In this document: piece after piece, positions 1-5,577 of the stretch
How positions within the stretch are numbered: the first letter of the stretch is position 1
Layout of the letters: every line of letters begins with the position of its first letter
Origin: Patescibacteria group bacterium
GTDB taxonomy: Bacteria > Patescibacteriota > Kazan-3B-28 > UBA10110
NCBI GenBank assembly: GCA_003524745.1
Contig: DQGN01000028.1
Coordinates: 11,079 to 20,763, forward strand
Reading direction: 5' to 3'
DNA: 9,685 nt
The notes under the pieces: model-generated
What the model was told of the DNA's origin: nothing
Seen by the model: the letters and a program-made list of their open reading frames with translations, nothing else
Databases searched by the model: none
Translations under genes and position numbers: made by a program

Positions 1-63
1 CGCACGACTCAAAATCGTGTATCCCAAAAGGATGTGTGGGTTCGACCCCCACCTCGGCCACCA
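1..63 (+). tRNA. tRNA-Leu(CAA), 3' portion (5' end outside window)
   Basis: The 5' acceptor strand and D arm lie before the window. Visible are a 5-bp anticodon stem (3-7 with 15-19) and a 7-base loop CTCAAAA (8-14), giving anticodon CAA, which reads the Leu codon UUG. Next come a long variable arm ATCC/GGAT (21-24 with 30-33), a T arm GTGGG-TTCGACC-CCCAC (36-52), the acceptor 3' strand CTCGGCC (53-59), discriminator A60 and an encoded CCA (61-63). The long variable arm makes it a type II tRNA, as expected for leucine. The missing 5' strand should read GGCCGAG or close to it. A strong hairpin follows directly and overlaps the CCA end. Confidence 0.93.
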
Positions 64-128
64 AAAGACTGACATGCGTCTTTGGATGCATGGTAGTCTT
101 TTGGTGGGTTTGTATTGGGGTCGAACCC
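38..128. repeat. Inverted copy of the tRNA T arm and CCA end
   Basis: GGGTTCGACCCC of the tRNA T arm (38-49) recurs inverted at 117-128, and CACCAAAAGACT (59-70) recurs inverted at 95-106. Between the two matched blocks the sequences differ (9 bases at 50-58 against 10 at 107-116). Read on the minus strand, 128 to 103 therefore looks like another tRNA 3' end: T-loop TTCGACC, a different acceptor-like stretch, then CCA. It lacks a proper 5-bp T stem on the minus strand, so it is not a functional tRNA. The full inverted repeat would compete with normal folding of the tRNA T arm. Confidence 0.75.
59..106 (+). terminator. Strong hairpin overlapping the tRNA-Leu 3' end, terminator-like
   Basis: CACCAAAAGACT (59-70) pairs perfectly with AGTCTTTTGGTG (95-106). 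Inside it ATGCGTC (74-80) pairs with GATGCAT (85-91, one G-T pair) around the loop TTTG, joined by a 3x3 junction that can partly pair. The A4 and T4 tracts flank the helix ends, so it could act as a terminator in either direction, although the T tract is short and sits inside the stem. It could equally be a processing signal for the tRNA 3' end. Confidence 0.55.
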
Positions 129-271
129 ATGGGAAGGGGTCGGGAAACGGGAGTTTCCCGTTTGGGGTGACTGAAATCTTTAGATTTCAGCAAGAGGGCG
201 GAAGCCCTATTGAGCGGAGACAAAGCGAATAGCTTTGTTGAGTAGGGTTCCATCCCCCACCTCGGCCACCA
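105..271 (+). ncRNA. Candidate structured RNA: four hairpins ending in a tRNA-like tail
   Basis: I do not recognise an RNA family. Four perfect hairpins follow one another: 141-148 with 153-160 (8 bp, loop GGGA), 171-178 with 183-190 (8 bp, loop TTTA), 195-199 with 204-208 (5 bp, loop GGAA) and 220-226 with 232-238 (7 bp, loop GAATA). Two loops fit the GNRA tetraloop pattern. The linkers are 10, 4 and 11 bases and purine-rich. The segment ends in a tRNA-like T arm, acceptor strand and CCA. A short open frame across it has no recognisable protein features and is probably spurious. It may be co-transcribed with the tRNA, or it may be a cluster of palindromic repeats with no RNA function. Confidence 0.4.
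243..271 (+). pseudogene. Second tRNA-Leu 3' end (T arm, acceptor strand, CCA), no tRNA body
   Basis: CCCCCACCTCGGCCACCAA is identical at 46-64 and 254-272, a 19-base direct repeat covering the 3' T stem, acceptor strand, discriminator and CCA of the tRNA-Leu. The second copy has T-loop TTCCATC in place of TTCGACC, so the conserved G-A of the T loop is lost, and the T stem (GTAGGG with CCCCAC) has an A-C mismatch. No GGCCGAG partner, D arm or anticodon arm lies between 64 and 243. It is a tail without a tRNA: a decayed duplicate, a recombination footprint, or a deliberate tRNA mimic closing the hairpin array before it. Confidence 0.6.
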
Positions 272-277
272 ACCTTC

Positions 278-343
278 GTCCCTCCTCAATTTCTGTGCGT
301 TGTTAGTAAATGCTCGCAACATCCAGGGAAATTGGGGAGGGAC
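278..343. repeat. 16-bp inverted repeat with 34-base loop
   Basis: GTCCCTCCTCAATTTC (278-293) pairs with GAAATTGGGGAGGGAC (328-343) across all 16 positions, one being a T-G wobble. The loop (294-327) can form a short GTTG/CAAC helix. No poly-T follows, so it is not an obvious intrinsic terminator. The size and near-perfection fit a dispersed palindromic repeat or the remnant of a miniature element. Confidence 0.7.
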
Positions 344-356
344 TACGCTTGGCTAC

Positions 357-384
357 GATATCCTTCACTAATGTTTCGGATATC
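357..384. repeat. 7-bp palindrome GATATCC/GGATATC
   Basis: GATATCC (357-363) and GGATATC (378-384) form a perfect 7-bp stem with a 14-base loop in the gene-free stretch between the tRNA region and the glyA terminator. Function unknown. Confidence 0.5.
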
Positions 385-396
385 TTGCCAGCCACA

Positions 397-449
397 TTTT
401 GCGCAAAAGAAGCTTGTCCTGCATAGCCCCCGAAGGGCGACGCATGGAC
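397..449. repeat. Palindromic repeat unit (TTTTGCGCAAAA plus GTCCTGC...GCATGGAC hairpin)
   Basis: TTTTGCGCAAAA (397-408) is a perfect 12-base palindrome. Just after it GTCC-TGC-GCCC (416-419, 420-422, 426-429) pairs with GGGC-GCA-GGAC (435-438, 442-444, 446-449), interrupted by a 3x3 internal loop and one bulge. From memory, similar sequences containing AAGCTTGTCCT and GCCC-GAAGGGC are scattered through intergenic DNA of many candidate-phylum genomes and give spurious ORFs. The 64-codon frame on the minus strand here (343-537) has no family features and I treat it as such an artefact. Confidence 0.55.
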
Positions 450-488
450 AATACGCCTGGCTCCATCGAGAACTATTATTCATCCAAT

Positions 489-513
489 AAAAAAACCGCC
501 ATTCAAATGGCGG
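489..513 (-). terminator. Rho-independent terminator of glyA
   Basis: On the minus strand CCGCCAT-TTGA-ATGGCGG (513 to 496) forms a GC-rich 7-bp stem, extendable to 8, and is followed at once by seven T (495 to 489). It lies about 57 bases after the glyA stop codon, in the right orientation. A second small hairpin, AGCTCG/CGAGCT (539-556), lies between it and glyA. Confidence 0.92.
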
Positions 514-569
514 CGAAGTTTTGCCACAGATTTCCAACAGCTCGCCCCAGACGAGCTAATGACAACTGA

Positions 570-1781
570 CTATTCGGGGACGGGGAAGGTTTGGGCTAAC
601 TTGCTGACAGCTGTTTTAGTTTGCTCCAAAATCTTTTGGTCTTGGTGATTTTTTAGAATAGCCACGATCAAATTAGCTAATTCTTCGATATCTTTTTCCT
701 GCATTCCCCGCGTGGTGACCGCTGGTGTACCCAAGCGAATGCCCGAGGGATCTAATGGTTTTCTGGGATCACCAGGAATCATGTTTTTATTCACAATAAT
801 CCCGCATTGTCCCAAAACATTTTCCGCCTCTTTGCCGGTTAATTTCAGCGAACGCAAATCCACCAAAACTAAATGATTGTCTGTACCGCCGGTACAAATG
901 GTGAGACCATTTTGGGACAGAACATCCGCGAGAATTTTAGCATTACTAACTACTTGTTGAATATATTTTTTGAACTCGGGTGCTTGCGCCGATTCTAAAC
1001 ACAACCCAATGGCAGCAATCGTATTTTCGTGAGGTCCGCCTTGCAGGCCAGGAAAAACCGCTTTATCAATTTTTTCGGCTAAATCTTTTTTACATAAAAT
1101 AATTGCTCCACGCGGCCCGCGCAATGTTTTGTGGGTAGTAGTAGTCACAACATCGCAACAATCCATTGGGCTTTGATGTAAACCCACAGCGACTAAACCG
1201 GCGATATGCGATATATCTGCCATACAGTACGCTCCAACTTCTTTGGCTATTTCAGAAAACTTAACAAAATCTATTTCTCTGGGATATGCTGTAGCTCCAC
1301 ACACAATTAATTTGGGCTTAAATATTCTAGCTAATTTACGAACTTCTTCATAATTAATCAGGCCGGTCTCCGGATCCACCCCATAATGGGTAAATTTATA
1401 GATCTGCCCGGACAAGCTAAGATTATGTCCATGCGACAAATGCCCTCCGTGGGGCAAGCCCATAGCCAAAACAGCATCACCCGGTTGCAATAAAGCGGCG
1501 TAGACCGCTAAATTGGCGGGTGTACCCGAATATGGTTGCACATTAGCATGGTCGGCGCCGAAGAGCTTCTTGGCTGCTTGGATGGCCTCCAGTTCAATCT
1601 GGTCGATGACCTCGTTGCCCCCATAATAGCGTTTCCCGGGATAACCTTCGGCGTACTTGTTCATCAGCACCGACCCTACAGCTTCCCGGACAACTTTAGG
1701 AGCATAATTTTCGGAAGCGATCAGGCTGATCGTCTCTTGTTGCCGCTGCGCTTCCTGGCTAATAAGTTGTTGCATGGTCAT
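570..1781 (-). CDS. glyA: Serine hydroxymethyltransferase
   Basis: A PLP enzyme of the cytosol that converts serine and tetrahydrofolate to glycine and 5,10-methylene-tetrahydrofolate, the main source of one-carbon units. At 403 residues it is slightly shorter than the usual 410-430 and lacks the first few N-terminal residues seen in many homologues. Visible family motifs: LIASENY (20-26), NKYAEGYPGKRYYGG (41-55), the SGTPAN loop (85-90), HGGHLSHG (111-118), the ADISHIAGL stretch (188-196) with the PLP-contacting Asp and His, VVTTTTHKTLRGPRG with the Schiff-base lysine K218, and PGLQGGPHEN (244-253). The stop is TAG. The start at 1781 has only a weak Shine-Dalgarno (AGAG, or AAGGT further up); an ATG two codons later is equally possible. 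It is transcribed alone, with its own terminator, and diverges from the methyltransferase. Confidence 0.97.
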   Translation of the reverse strand: MTMQQLISQEAQRQQETISLIASENYAPKVVREAVGSVLMNKYAEGYPGKRYYGGNEVIDQIELEAIQAAKKLFGADHANVQPYSGTPANLAVYAALLQPGDAVLAMGLPHGGHLSHGHNLSLSGQIYKFTHYGVDPETGLINYEEVRKLARIFKPKLIVCGATAYPREIDFVKFSEIAKEVGAYCMADISHIAGLVAVGLHQSPMDCCDVVTTTTHKTLRGPRGAIILCKKDLAEKIDKAVFPGLQGGPHENTIAAIGLCLESAQAPEFKKYIQQVVSNAKILADVLSQNGLTICTGGTDNHLVLVDLRSLKLTGKEAENVLGQCGIIVNKNMIPGDPRKPLDPSGIRLGTPAVTTRGMQEKDIEELANLIVAILKNHQDQKILEQTKTAVSKLAQTFPVPE

Positions 1782-1858
1782 TTCTCTAATACCTTATTCA
1801 ATGATGTTTGTTATAGTTAATATGTCCCATAAGGCCTTGCTCCCTCCTGTCTTGCCTC

Positions 1859-1864
1859 ATTATA
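1859..1864 (-). promoter_or_regulatory. Putative glyA promoter, -10 box TATAAT
   Basis: The minus strand reads TATAAT from 1864 to 1859, a perfect -10 consensus about 78 bases before the glyA ATG. No good -35 box is seen at 16-18 bases; the AT-rich stretch around 1882-1890 is the only candidate. Transcription would begin near 1852, giving a leader of about 70 bases. Confidence 0.5.
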
Positions 1865-1902
1865 CTAAAGATACTATCCCTAATGATTAACAGCAGCTTA
1901 AT

Positions 1903-2064
1903 CCCCTCCTGCCGGAGGAGGGGTGAGGGGAGGAGGGAGTACAATATCAAAATTACAATCCCCACCCCAGCATTCGCTCCATCTCATCGGAAATAGGTCA
2001 TTAGCCTCTTCCGATATAGATGTCGCTCCGCGGGGCAGGCCTAACCTCCCCTTGGCAGGGGAGG
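1903..2064. repeat. Three palindromes in the glyA/methyltransferase intergenic region
   Basis: The 308-base divergent gap holds no gene that I can support. It contains CCCCTCC/GGAGGGG (1903-1909 with 1917-1923); a long hairpin CATCT+ATCGGAA pairing with TTCCGAT+AGATG (1980-1992 with 2009-2022) that has an extra AGG/CCT helix inside; and CCTCCCCT-TGGC-AGGGGAGG (2045-2064). The first and third belong to the same CCTCCCC type as the hairpin at 3348-3369. The GGGGAGG arm of the third resembles a Shine-Dalgarno but lies about 25 bases from the next ATG, too far to serve it directly. Confidence 0.65.
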
Positions 2065-2089
2065 AACTAACCAGCTGACAAACTAATAA

Positions 2090-3337
2090 ATGACCCAATA
2101 CGCATTTTTATTTGGCAATCACCCTACTTTAAGCCTCGCCGAGCTGTTAAGCTTTTTGGCTAATCATAAAATTCCGTATGGAAAATACGAGATGTTAAAC
2201 GACATCTTAATTATTGATATTCAAAAATCTCCCAATTATATTGCCCAGCTCCAAAATGAACTGGGAGGAGTGATCAAAATATTCGCCGTTAAAGCCGATT
2301 TCAAAGGCAAGATTTACGAACTGGAAAAAATTCTGACCTTAGATAAATTGATGAAAGAATTTTTTGCCCAAAAAGAACACAAGATAAATTTTGGCATTAG
2401 CGTCTATTCGGATCCTGATCCTACATACGCCGAAATGACTTGGCTGAATAATTTTGCGTATAGCATCAAGCGCCGACTGAAAGATGATTATAGTATTCGC
2501 TATATCGAAGATCGTTCGTCTCGCCTATCCAGCGTGCAAGTCGAACGCAATCGTCTTATCGATACCGGCGCCGAAATTGCCCTCATCCGCGACCGTGATC
2601 ATTATTATGTCGGCAAAACTTTAAGCGTGCAGGATTACGCGTCTTACTCGGAGAGAGACTGGGACAAACCGTCCCCCGATGCCAAATCTGGCATGTTACC
2701 TCCTAAATTAGCCCAAATTTTGCTCAATCTGGCCCGGGGTAGCCGGACTAAAGTGATCTATGATCCGTTTTGTGGCAGCGGGATTGTCCTGCAAGAAGCT
2801 TTGCTCTTGGATCTAAATATTTATGGGTCGGATATCGCAGAAGATGCTATCAAAAACACCATCAATAATTTGGATTGGTTTATTAAATTAAAGAAACTGC
2901 CAAAATTAAATCTCCAAACCCACATCAAAGAAGCCGATGCCACTAAGACCAAATGGGAAAAACTGAATTCGGCCGAAACTGCCATCGTCACCGAGCCTTA
3001 TCTCGGGCCACCCTTAAAAAAGATCTTATTCGGTCGAGACGCCGAACAAACCGCTAAGGAATTAGGGGAACTCTATTTCAATTTCTTTAAGAATTTGCAA
3101 AAAAACTTTCCGGCCGTAAAACGCATCGGCATGGTCTTCCCGATTTTCAAAACTCGGGATGGCCTCCGCTATATCGAAGTTTTAGACCAAATCAAACAAC
3201 TCGGCTACACTCCTAAGCAGGTTTTGGCCAAGGAACTAATTAAAAAAGATGCCAGTATCAGCAAGCGGGGCGGGTTTCTTTATTCTCGTCCCGATCAACT
3301 CGTTATTCGTGAACTCTTCTTTTTCGAAAAAAAATAA
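2090..3337 (+). CDS. Trm11/TrmG10-family RNA (guanine-N2) methyltransferase
   Basis: Class I SAM-dependent methyltransferase of the Trm11/Trm-G10 (COG1041-like) group, predicted to methylate a guanine N2 in tRNA; the exact site cannot be read from sequence. The N-terminus YAFLFGNHPTLSLAELL (4-20) matches the typical start of this family, and residues of about 50-160 should hold a divergent THUMP RNA-binding domain. GMLPPKLAQILLNLA (201-215) is a family signature just before SAM motif I, DPFCGSG (225-231). D248 in GSDIA is the expected ribose-binding acid. The catalytic motif IV, usually D-P-P-Y-G, reads E-P-Y-L-G-P-P (302-308). The C-terminal part completes a Rossmann-like fold. No Shine-Dalgarno or convincing promoter precedes the ATG. 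It stands alone, divergent from glyA. Confidence 0.85.
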   Translation: MTQYAFLFGNHPTLSLAELLSFLANHKIPYGKYEMLNDILIIDIQKSPNYIAQLQNELGGVIKIFAVKADFKGKIYELEKILTLDKLMKEFFAQKEHKINFGISVYSDPDPTYAEMTWLNNFAYSIKRRLKDDYSIRYIEDRSSRLSSVQVERNRLIDTGAEIALIRDRDHYYVGKTLSVQDYASYSERDWDKPSPDAKSGMLPPKLAQILLNLARGSRTKVIYDPFCGSGIVLQEALLLDLNIYGSDIAEDAIKNTINNLDWFIKLKKLPKLNLQTHIKEADATKTKWEKLNSAETAIVTEPYLGPPLKKILFGRDAEQTAKELGELYFNFFKNLQKNFPAVKRIGMVFPIFKTRDGLRYIEVLDQIKQLGYTPKQVLAKELIKKDASISKRGGFLYSRPDQLVIRELFFFEKK

Positions 3338-3347
3338 CCCCTCCCTA

Positions 3348-3369
3348 CCTCCCCTTAATAAAGGGGAGG
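3348..3369. repeat. 9-bp palindrome CCTCCCCTT/AAGGGGAGG
   Basis: CCTCCCCTT (3348-3356), loop AATA, AAGGGGAGG (3361-3369), 11 bases after the methyltransferase stop codon. The position suits a terminator for that gene but no T tract follows. It has the same core as the palindrome at 2045-2064, so the methyltransferase gene is bracketed by two copies of one repeat type. Confidence 0.7.
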
Positions 3370-3388
3370 AGCGGTGGGGATGTGAAGC

Positions 3389-3416
3389 TTCAACGGCTCG
3401 TATATGAGCCGTTGAA
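3389..3416. terminator. 11-bp perfect hairpin after the methyltransferase gene
   Basis: TTCAACGGCTC (3389-3399), loop GTATAT, GAGCCGTTGAA (3406-3416), followed by the AT-rich run TAATATTATA. The stem is long and perfect; the downstream run is not a pure T tract, so termination is plausible but not certain. It is the most stable structure between the two plus-strand genes. Confidence 0.5.
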
Positions 3417-3437
3417 TAATATTATACAGCTCTTCCC

Positions 3438-3521
3438 TGTCCGAGCAGGCAGGACATGGATTCCGACTCGGATCCGCCAACTGACGGACGGAATAACAAA
3501 GCAAGGAGGAGCTTGACCTCC
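3438..3521. repeat. Cluster of short hairpins in gene-free DNA
   Basis: Three structures follow each other: TGTCC/GGACA (3438-3442 with 3452-3456); a compound helix ATTCCG (3460-3465) with CGGAAT (3489-3494) that encloses TCCG/CGGA (3473-3476 with 3485-3488); and GGAGG/CCTCC (3505-3509 with 3517-3521). No ORF with family features lies in 3338-3673. The stretch looks like accumulated palindromic repeats. Confidence 0.5.
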
Positions 3522-3560
3522 AGTCAGTTTTCCTGTAATTTATCAGGGTAACTAAACAGC

Positions 3561-3659
3561 ATCAAGTTGTCAGTATCAAGTGTCAGGCAAGACAAAAAAG
3601 CTGGCGTTAAAGATTCTTTTGTTTTCCCGCTTAATACTTGACACCTGATACCTGACACT
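3561..3659. repeat. Inverted pair of 7-base repeat arrays (YTGAYAC units)
   Basis: The right arm (3638-3658) is three tandem 7-mers: TTGACAC, CTGATAC, CTGACAC. Read on the minus strand, the left arm (3586 to about 3561) gives CTGACAC, TTGATAC, then degenerate units ending TTGATGC. The arms are thus inverted copies of an array with unit YTGAYAC and can pair over about 20 bases, with a 46-base AT-rich spacer. The right arm also contains the -35 box of the probable rpmA promoter. Confidence 0.7.
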
Positions 3660-3666
3660 CTAAACT
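3638..3666 (+). promoter_or_regulatory. Probable rpmA promoter, likely giving a leaderless mRNA
   Basis: TTGACA (3638-3643) is a perfect -35 box; 17 bases later TAAACT (3661-3666) matches the -10 consensus at four of six positions including the first two and last bases. The rpmA ATG begins 8 bases past the -10 box, so the expected transcription start (about 7 bases after it) falls on or next to the A of the ATG. No Shine-Dalgarno is present, which agrees with leaderless initiation. The caveat is that the -35 match comes from a repeat unit and may be coincidental. Confidence 0.55.
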
Positions 3667-3673
3667 CTATCCT

Positions 3674-3946
3674 ATGGCACATGTTAAGGCTGGCGGTACA
3701 GCCAAAAACCTAAGAGATTCTAAGCCCAAAATGTTGGGGGTTAAAATTTATGGTGGCCAAAAGATTAAAACTGGTCAGATTATTCTTCGCCAACGCGGAC
3801 AAAAATATCGGGCCGGGCAAAATGTCGGCATGGGTACCGATCATACCTTATTCGCCAAACGCGACGGTAAAGTAAAATTCGCCCAAAAACAAGTCAGGAG
3901 TAGTGGCATCAACCTCAAAAAAGCCACTTTTGTGAATGTAGTTTAA
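3674..3946 (+). CDS. rpmA: Large ribosomal subunit protein bL27
   Basis: A 90-residue basic protein of the large ribosomal subunit whose N-terminal arm reaches the peptidyl-transferase centre. It starts directly with MAHVKAGG, without the cleavable N-terminal extension known from Firmicutes L27. Family landmarks are [11 protein letters not shown] (14-24), YGGQ (26-29), RQRGQKY (39-45) and the [14 protein letters not shown] stretch (48-61). The usual N-terminal GGG-S-T-x-N-G is here GG-T-A-K-N-L. The gene is separated from rplU, its common partner. Its TAA stop overlaps that of the convergent pyrG by two bases. Confidence 0.97.
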   Translation: MAHVKAGGTAKNLRDSKPKMLGVKIYGGQKIKTGQIILRQRGQKYRAGQNVGMGTDHTLFAKRDGKVKFAQKQVRSSGINLKKATFVNVV

Positions 3947-5577
3947 AGCAAAGAAGTACTGCGGATAACAGCGGCGATAAATTCGCGGAACAAGGGATGG
4001 GGACGCTGGGGCCGCGACTTAAATTCAGGGTGAAATTGCGAGGCGACAAACCACGGATGGTTGGTTAATTCCACAATTTCCACCAATTCGCCATTAGGGG
4101 ATAAGCCCGATAGCCACATTCCGGCTGCTTGAAAAGCGGGGCGATATTGATTATTAAATTCATAACGGTGGCGATGCCGCTCGGCAATAGTAGTTTGTTG
4201 ATAAGCCATTTGGGCTTTCGAGCCCGTTGCAATTTGGCAAGGGTAACTGCCCAATCTCATAGTGCCTCCTTTGTCGGTAATCTGCTTTTGATATTCCATA
4301 ATATGGATAACGGGATGAAGAGAATTTTCATTAAACTCGGTACTATGCGCATCCTCCCAGCCCAGCACATGACGCGCAAACTCAATCACCGCAATTTGCA
4401 TACCCAAACATAATCCCAAATACGGCACTTGCTGCTCGCGGGCAAATTGAGCCGCTTTGATCTTGCCTTCGATTCCCCGCACCCCAAATCCACCCGGCAC
4501 TACATAGCCATCACAACCACTCAAAATTTCCGCCACATTAGCTTCGGGCAGTTCTAAAGTTTCGGCATCAATACGTTTAATTACGACATCCACATTATGA
4601 TGCCATCCGGCCGCTTTTAGCGCTTCGAACACGCTTAAATAAGTATCTTCCATAGTGGTATATTTAGCTACCAAACCAACGGTGATTTTGCGCTTATCTA
4701 CTAAAATTTTACTAACCAAATTACGCCATTCATTAAGGTGAGGTTCGGATTGGGTAAGATTAAGTTTTTGCACTACCAACTGACCAAACCCATAATTTTC
4801 TAAGGTGAGAGGAACATCGTAAACAACCCGGGCATTTTCTAACGGCACTACGGCACGAACTGGCAAATTAGCAGCTAAAGCAATTTTATTCAACGCCACT
4901 TCGTTAACGGGGTGGTCACTCCGACACATGACTGCGTCTGGTTGAATACCGAAGCCTTGTAATTCGTGGGCGCTAAATTGAGCCGGGCGAGTTTTTAGTT
5001 CTTTAGTTACACCCAACCAAGGTAAAAAAACCACATGCACATACATAACATTGTCCGGCCCATGGTCAGTCCGCATTTGCCGGATGGCTTCCAAAAAATG
5101 CATGCCTTCAAAATCTCCAACGGTTCCTCCAACTTCGGTAATCAAAATGTCGGCATCGGATTTTTCGGCTGCGCCCACAATTAAACTTTTGACATGGTCG
5201 GTAATATGCGGGATGACTTGGACCGTCTTGCCCAAGTAATCTCCCCGCCGCTCGCGGGCAATCACTTCGCTATAGACCCGCCCGGTCATAATAGAACTTT
5301 CTTGCGAATAGTTCTCATCGGTAAACCGTTCGTAATGCCCTAAGTCCAAATCTGTTTCTGCGCCATCGTCCGTCACAAAAACTTCGCCATGCTCGCCAGG
5401 GTTAAGCGTACCGGCATCAAAATTAATATACTGATCTAATTTTTGCATAAACACCTTATAGCCGCGAGCTTTTAAAATATTGCCGATGGACGCAGCGGTG
5501 ATGCCTTTGCCTAAACCAGAGAGGACTCCGCCTGTCACAAAAATAAACTTGCGTTGTTTAGTAGTGGAAATAATCAT
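3943..5577 (-). CDS. pyrG: CTP synthase (glutamine-hydrolysing)
   Basis: Makes CTP from UTP with ATP and glutamine-derived ammonia, the last step of pyrimidine nucleotide synthesis. At 544 residues it has the full family length. The N-terminal synthase domain (about 1-270) shows the P-loop [12 protein letters not shown] (14-25), [23 protein letters not shown] (63-85, key D70, D71, E74) and [11 protein letters not shown] (148-158). The C-terminal class I glutamine amidotransferase domain (about 295-540) shows PGGFGVRG (361-368), nucleophile C390 in GLCLGMQ, and H516/E518 in FHPEF, so both active sites look intact. A stretch usually P-Y-I-N-V-D-P-G-T-M is [10 protein letters not shown] here. 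The ATG overlaps the alr stop (ATGA, 5577 to 5574) with no Shine-Dalgarno, which indicates translational coupling to alr. Confidence 0.97.
   Translation of the reverse strand: MIISTTKQRKFIFVTGGVLSGLGKGITAASIGNILKARGYKVFMQKLDQYINFDAGTLNPGEHGEVFVTDDGAETDLDLGHYERFTDENYSQESSIMTGRVYSEVIARERRGDYLGKTVQVIPHITDHVKSLIVGAAEKSDADILITEVGGTVGDFEGMHFLEAIRQMRTDHGPDNVMYVHVVFLPWLGVTKELKTRPAQFSAHELQGFGIQPDAVMCRSDHPVNEVALNKIALAANLPVRAVVPLENARVVYDVPLTLENYGFGQLVVQKLNLTQSEPHLNEWRNLVSKILVDKRKITVGLVAKYTTMEDTYLSVFEALKAAGWHHNVDVVIKRIDAETLELPEANVAEILSGCDGYVVPGGFGVRGIEGKIKAAQFAREQQVPYLGLCLGMQIAVIEFARHVLGWEDAHSTEFNENSLHPVIHIMEYQKQITDKGGTMRLGSYPCQIATGSKAQMAYQQTTIAERHRHRYEFNNQYRPAFQAAGMWLSGLSPNGELVEIVELTNHPWFVASQFHPEFKSRPQRPHPLFREFIAAVIRSTSLL

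Noticed and set aside
17..232. 71-codon plus-strand ORF over the tRNA tail
   Set aside because: It starts inside the tRNA variable region and is formed by hairpin repeats; composition is not protein-like.
141..238. CRISPR-like array
   Set aside because: The hairpins have different sequences; there is no repeated unit of constant length with spacers.
105..271. tmRNA or split tRNA
   Set aside because: The tail lacks a pairing 5' acceptor strand, D arm, anticodon arm and any tmRNA tag reading frame; T-loop consensus is broken.
343..537. 64-codon minus-strand ORF with several Cys residues
   Set aside because: It runs through palindromic repeats and the glyA terminator, lacks a ribosome site and shows no family pattern; its Cys pairs come from the repeat sequence.
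1898..2098. 66-codon minus-strand ORF upstream of the methyltransferase
   Set aside because: Low-complexity Pro/Gly-rich translation of the CCTCCCC palindromes, no ribosome site.
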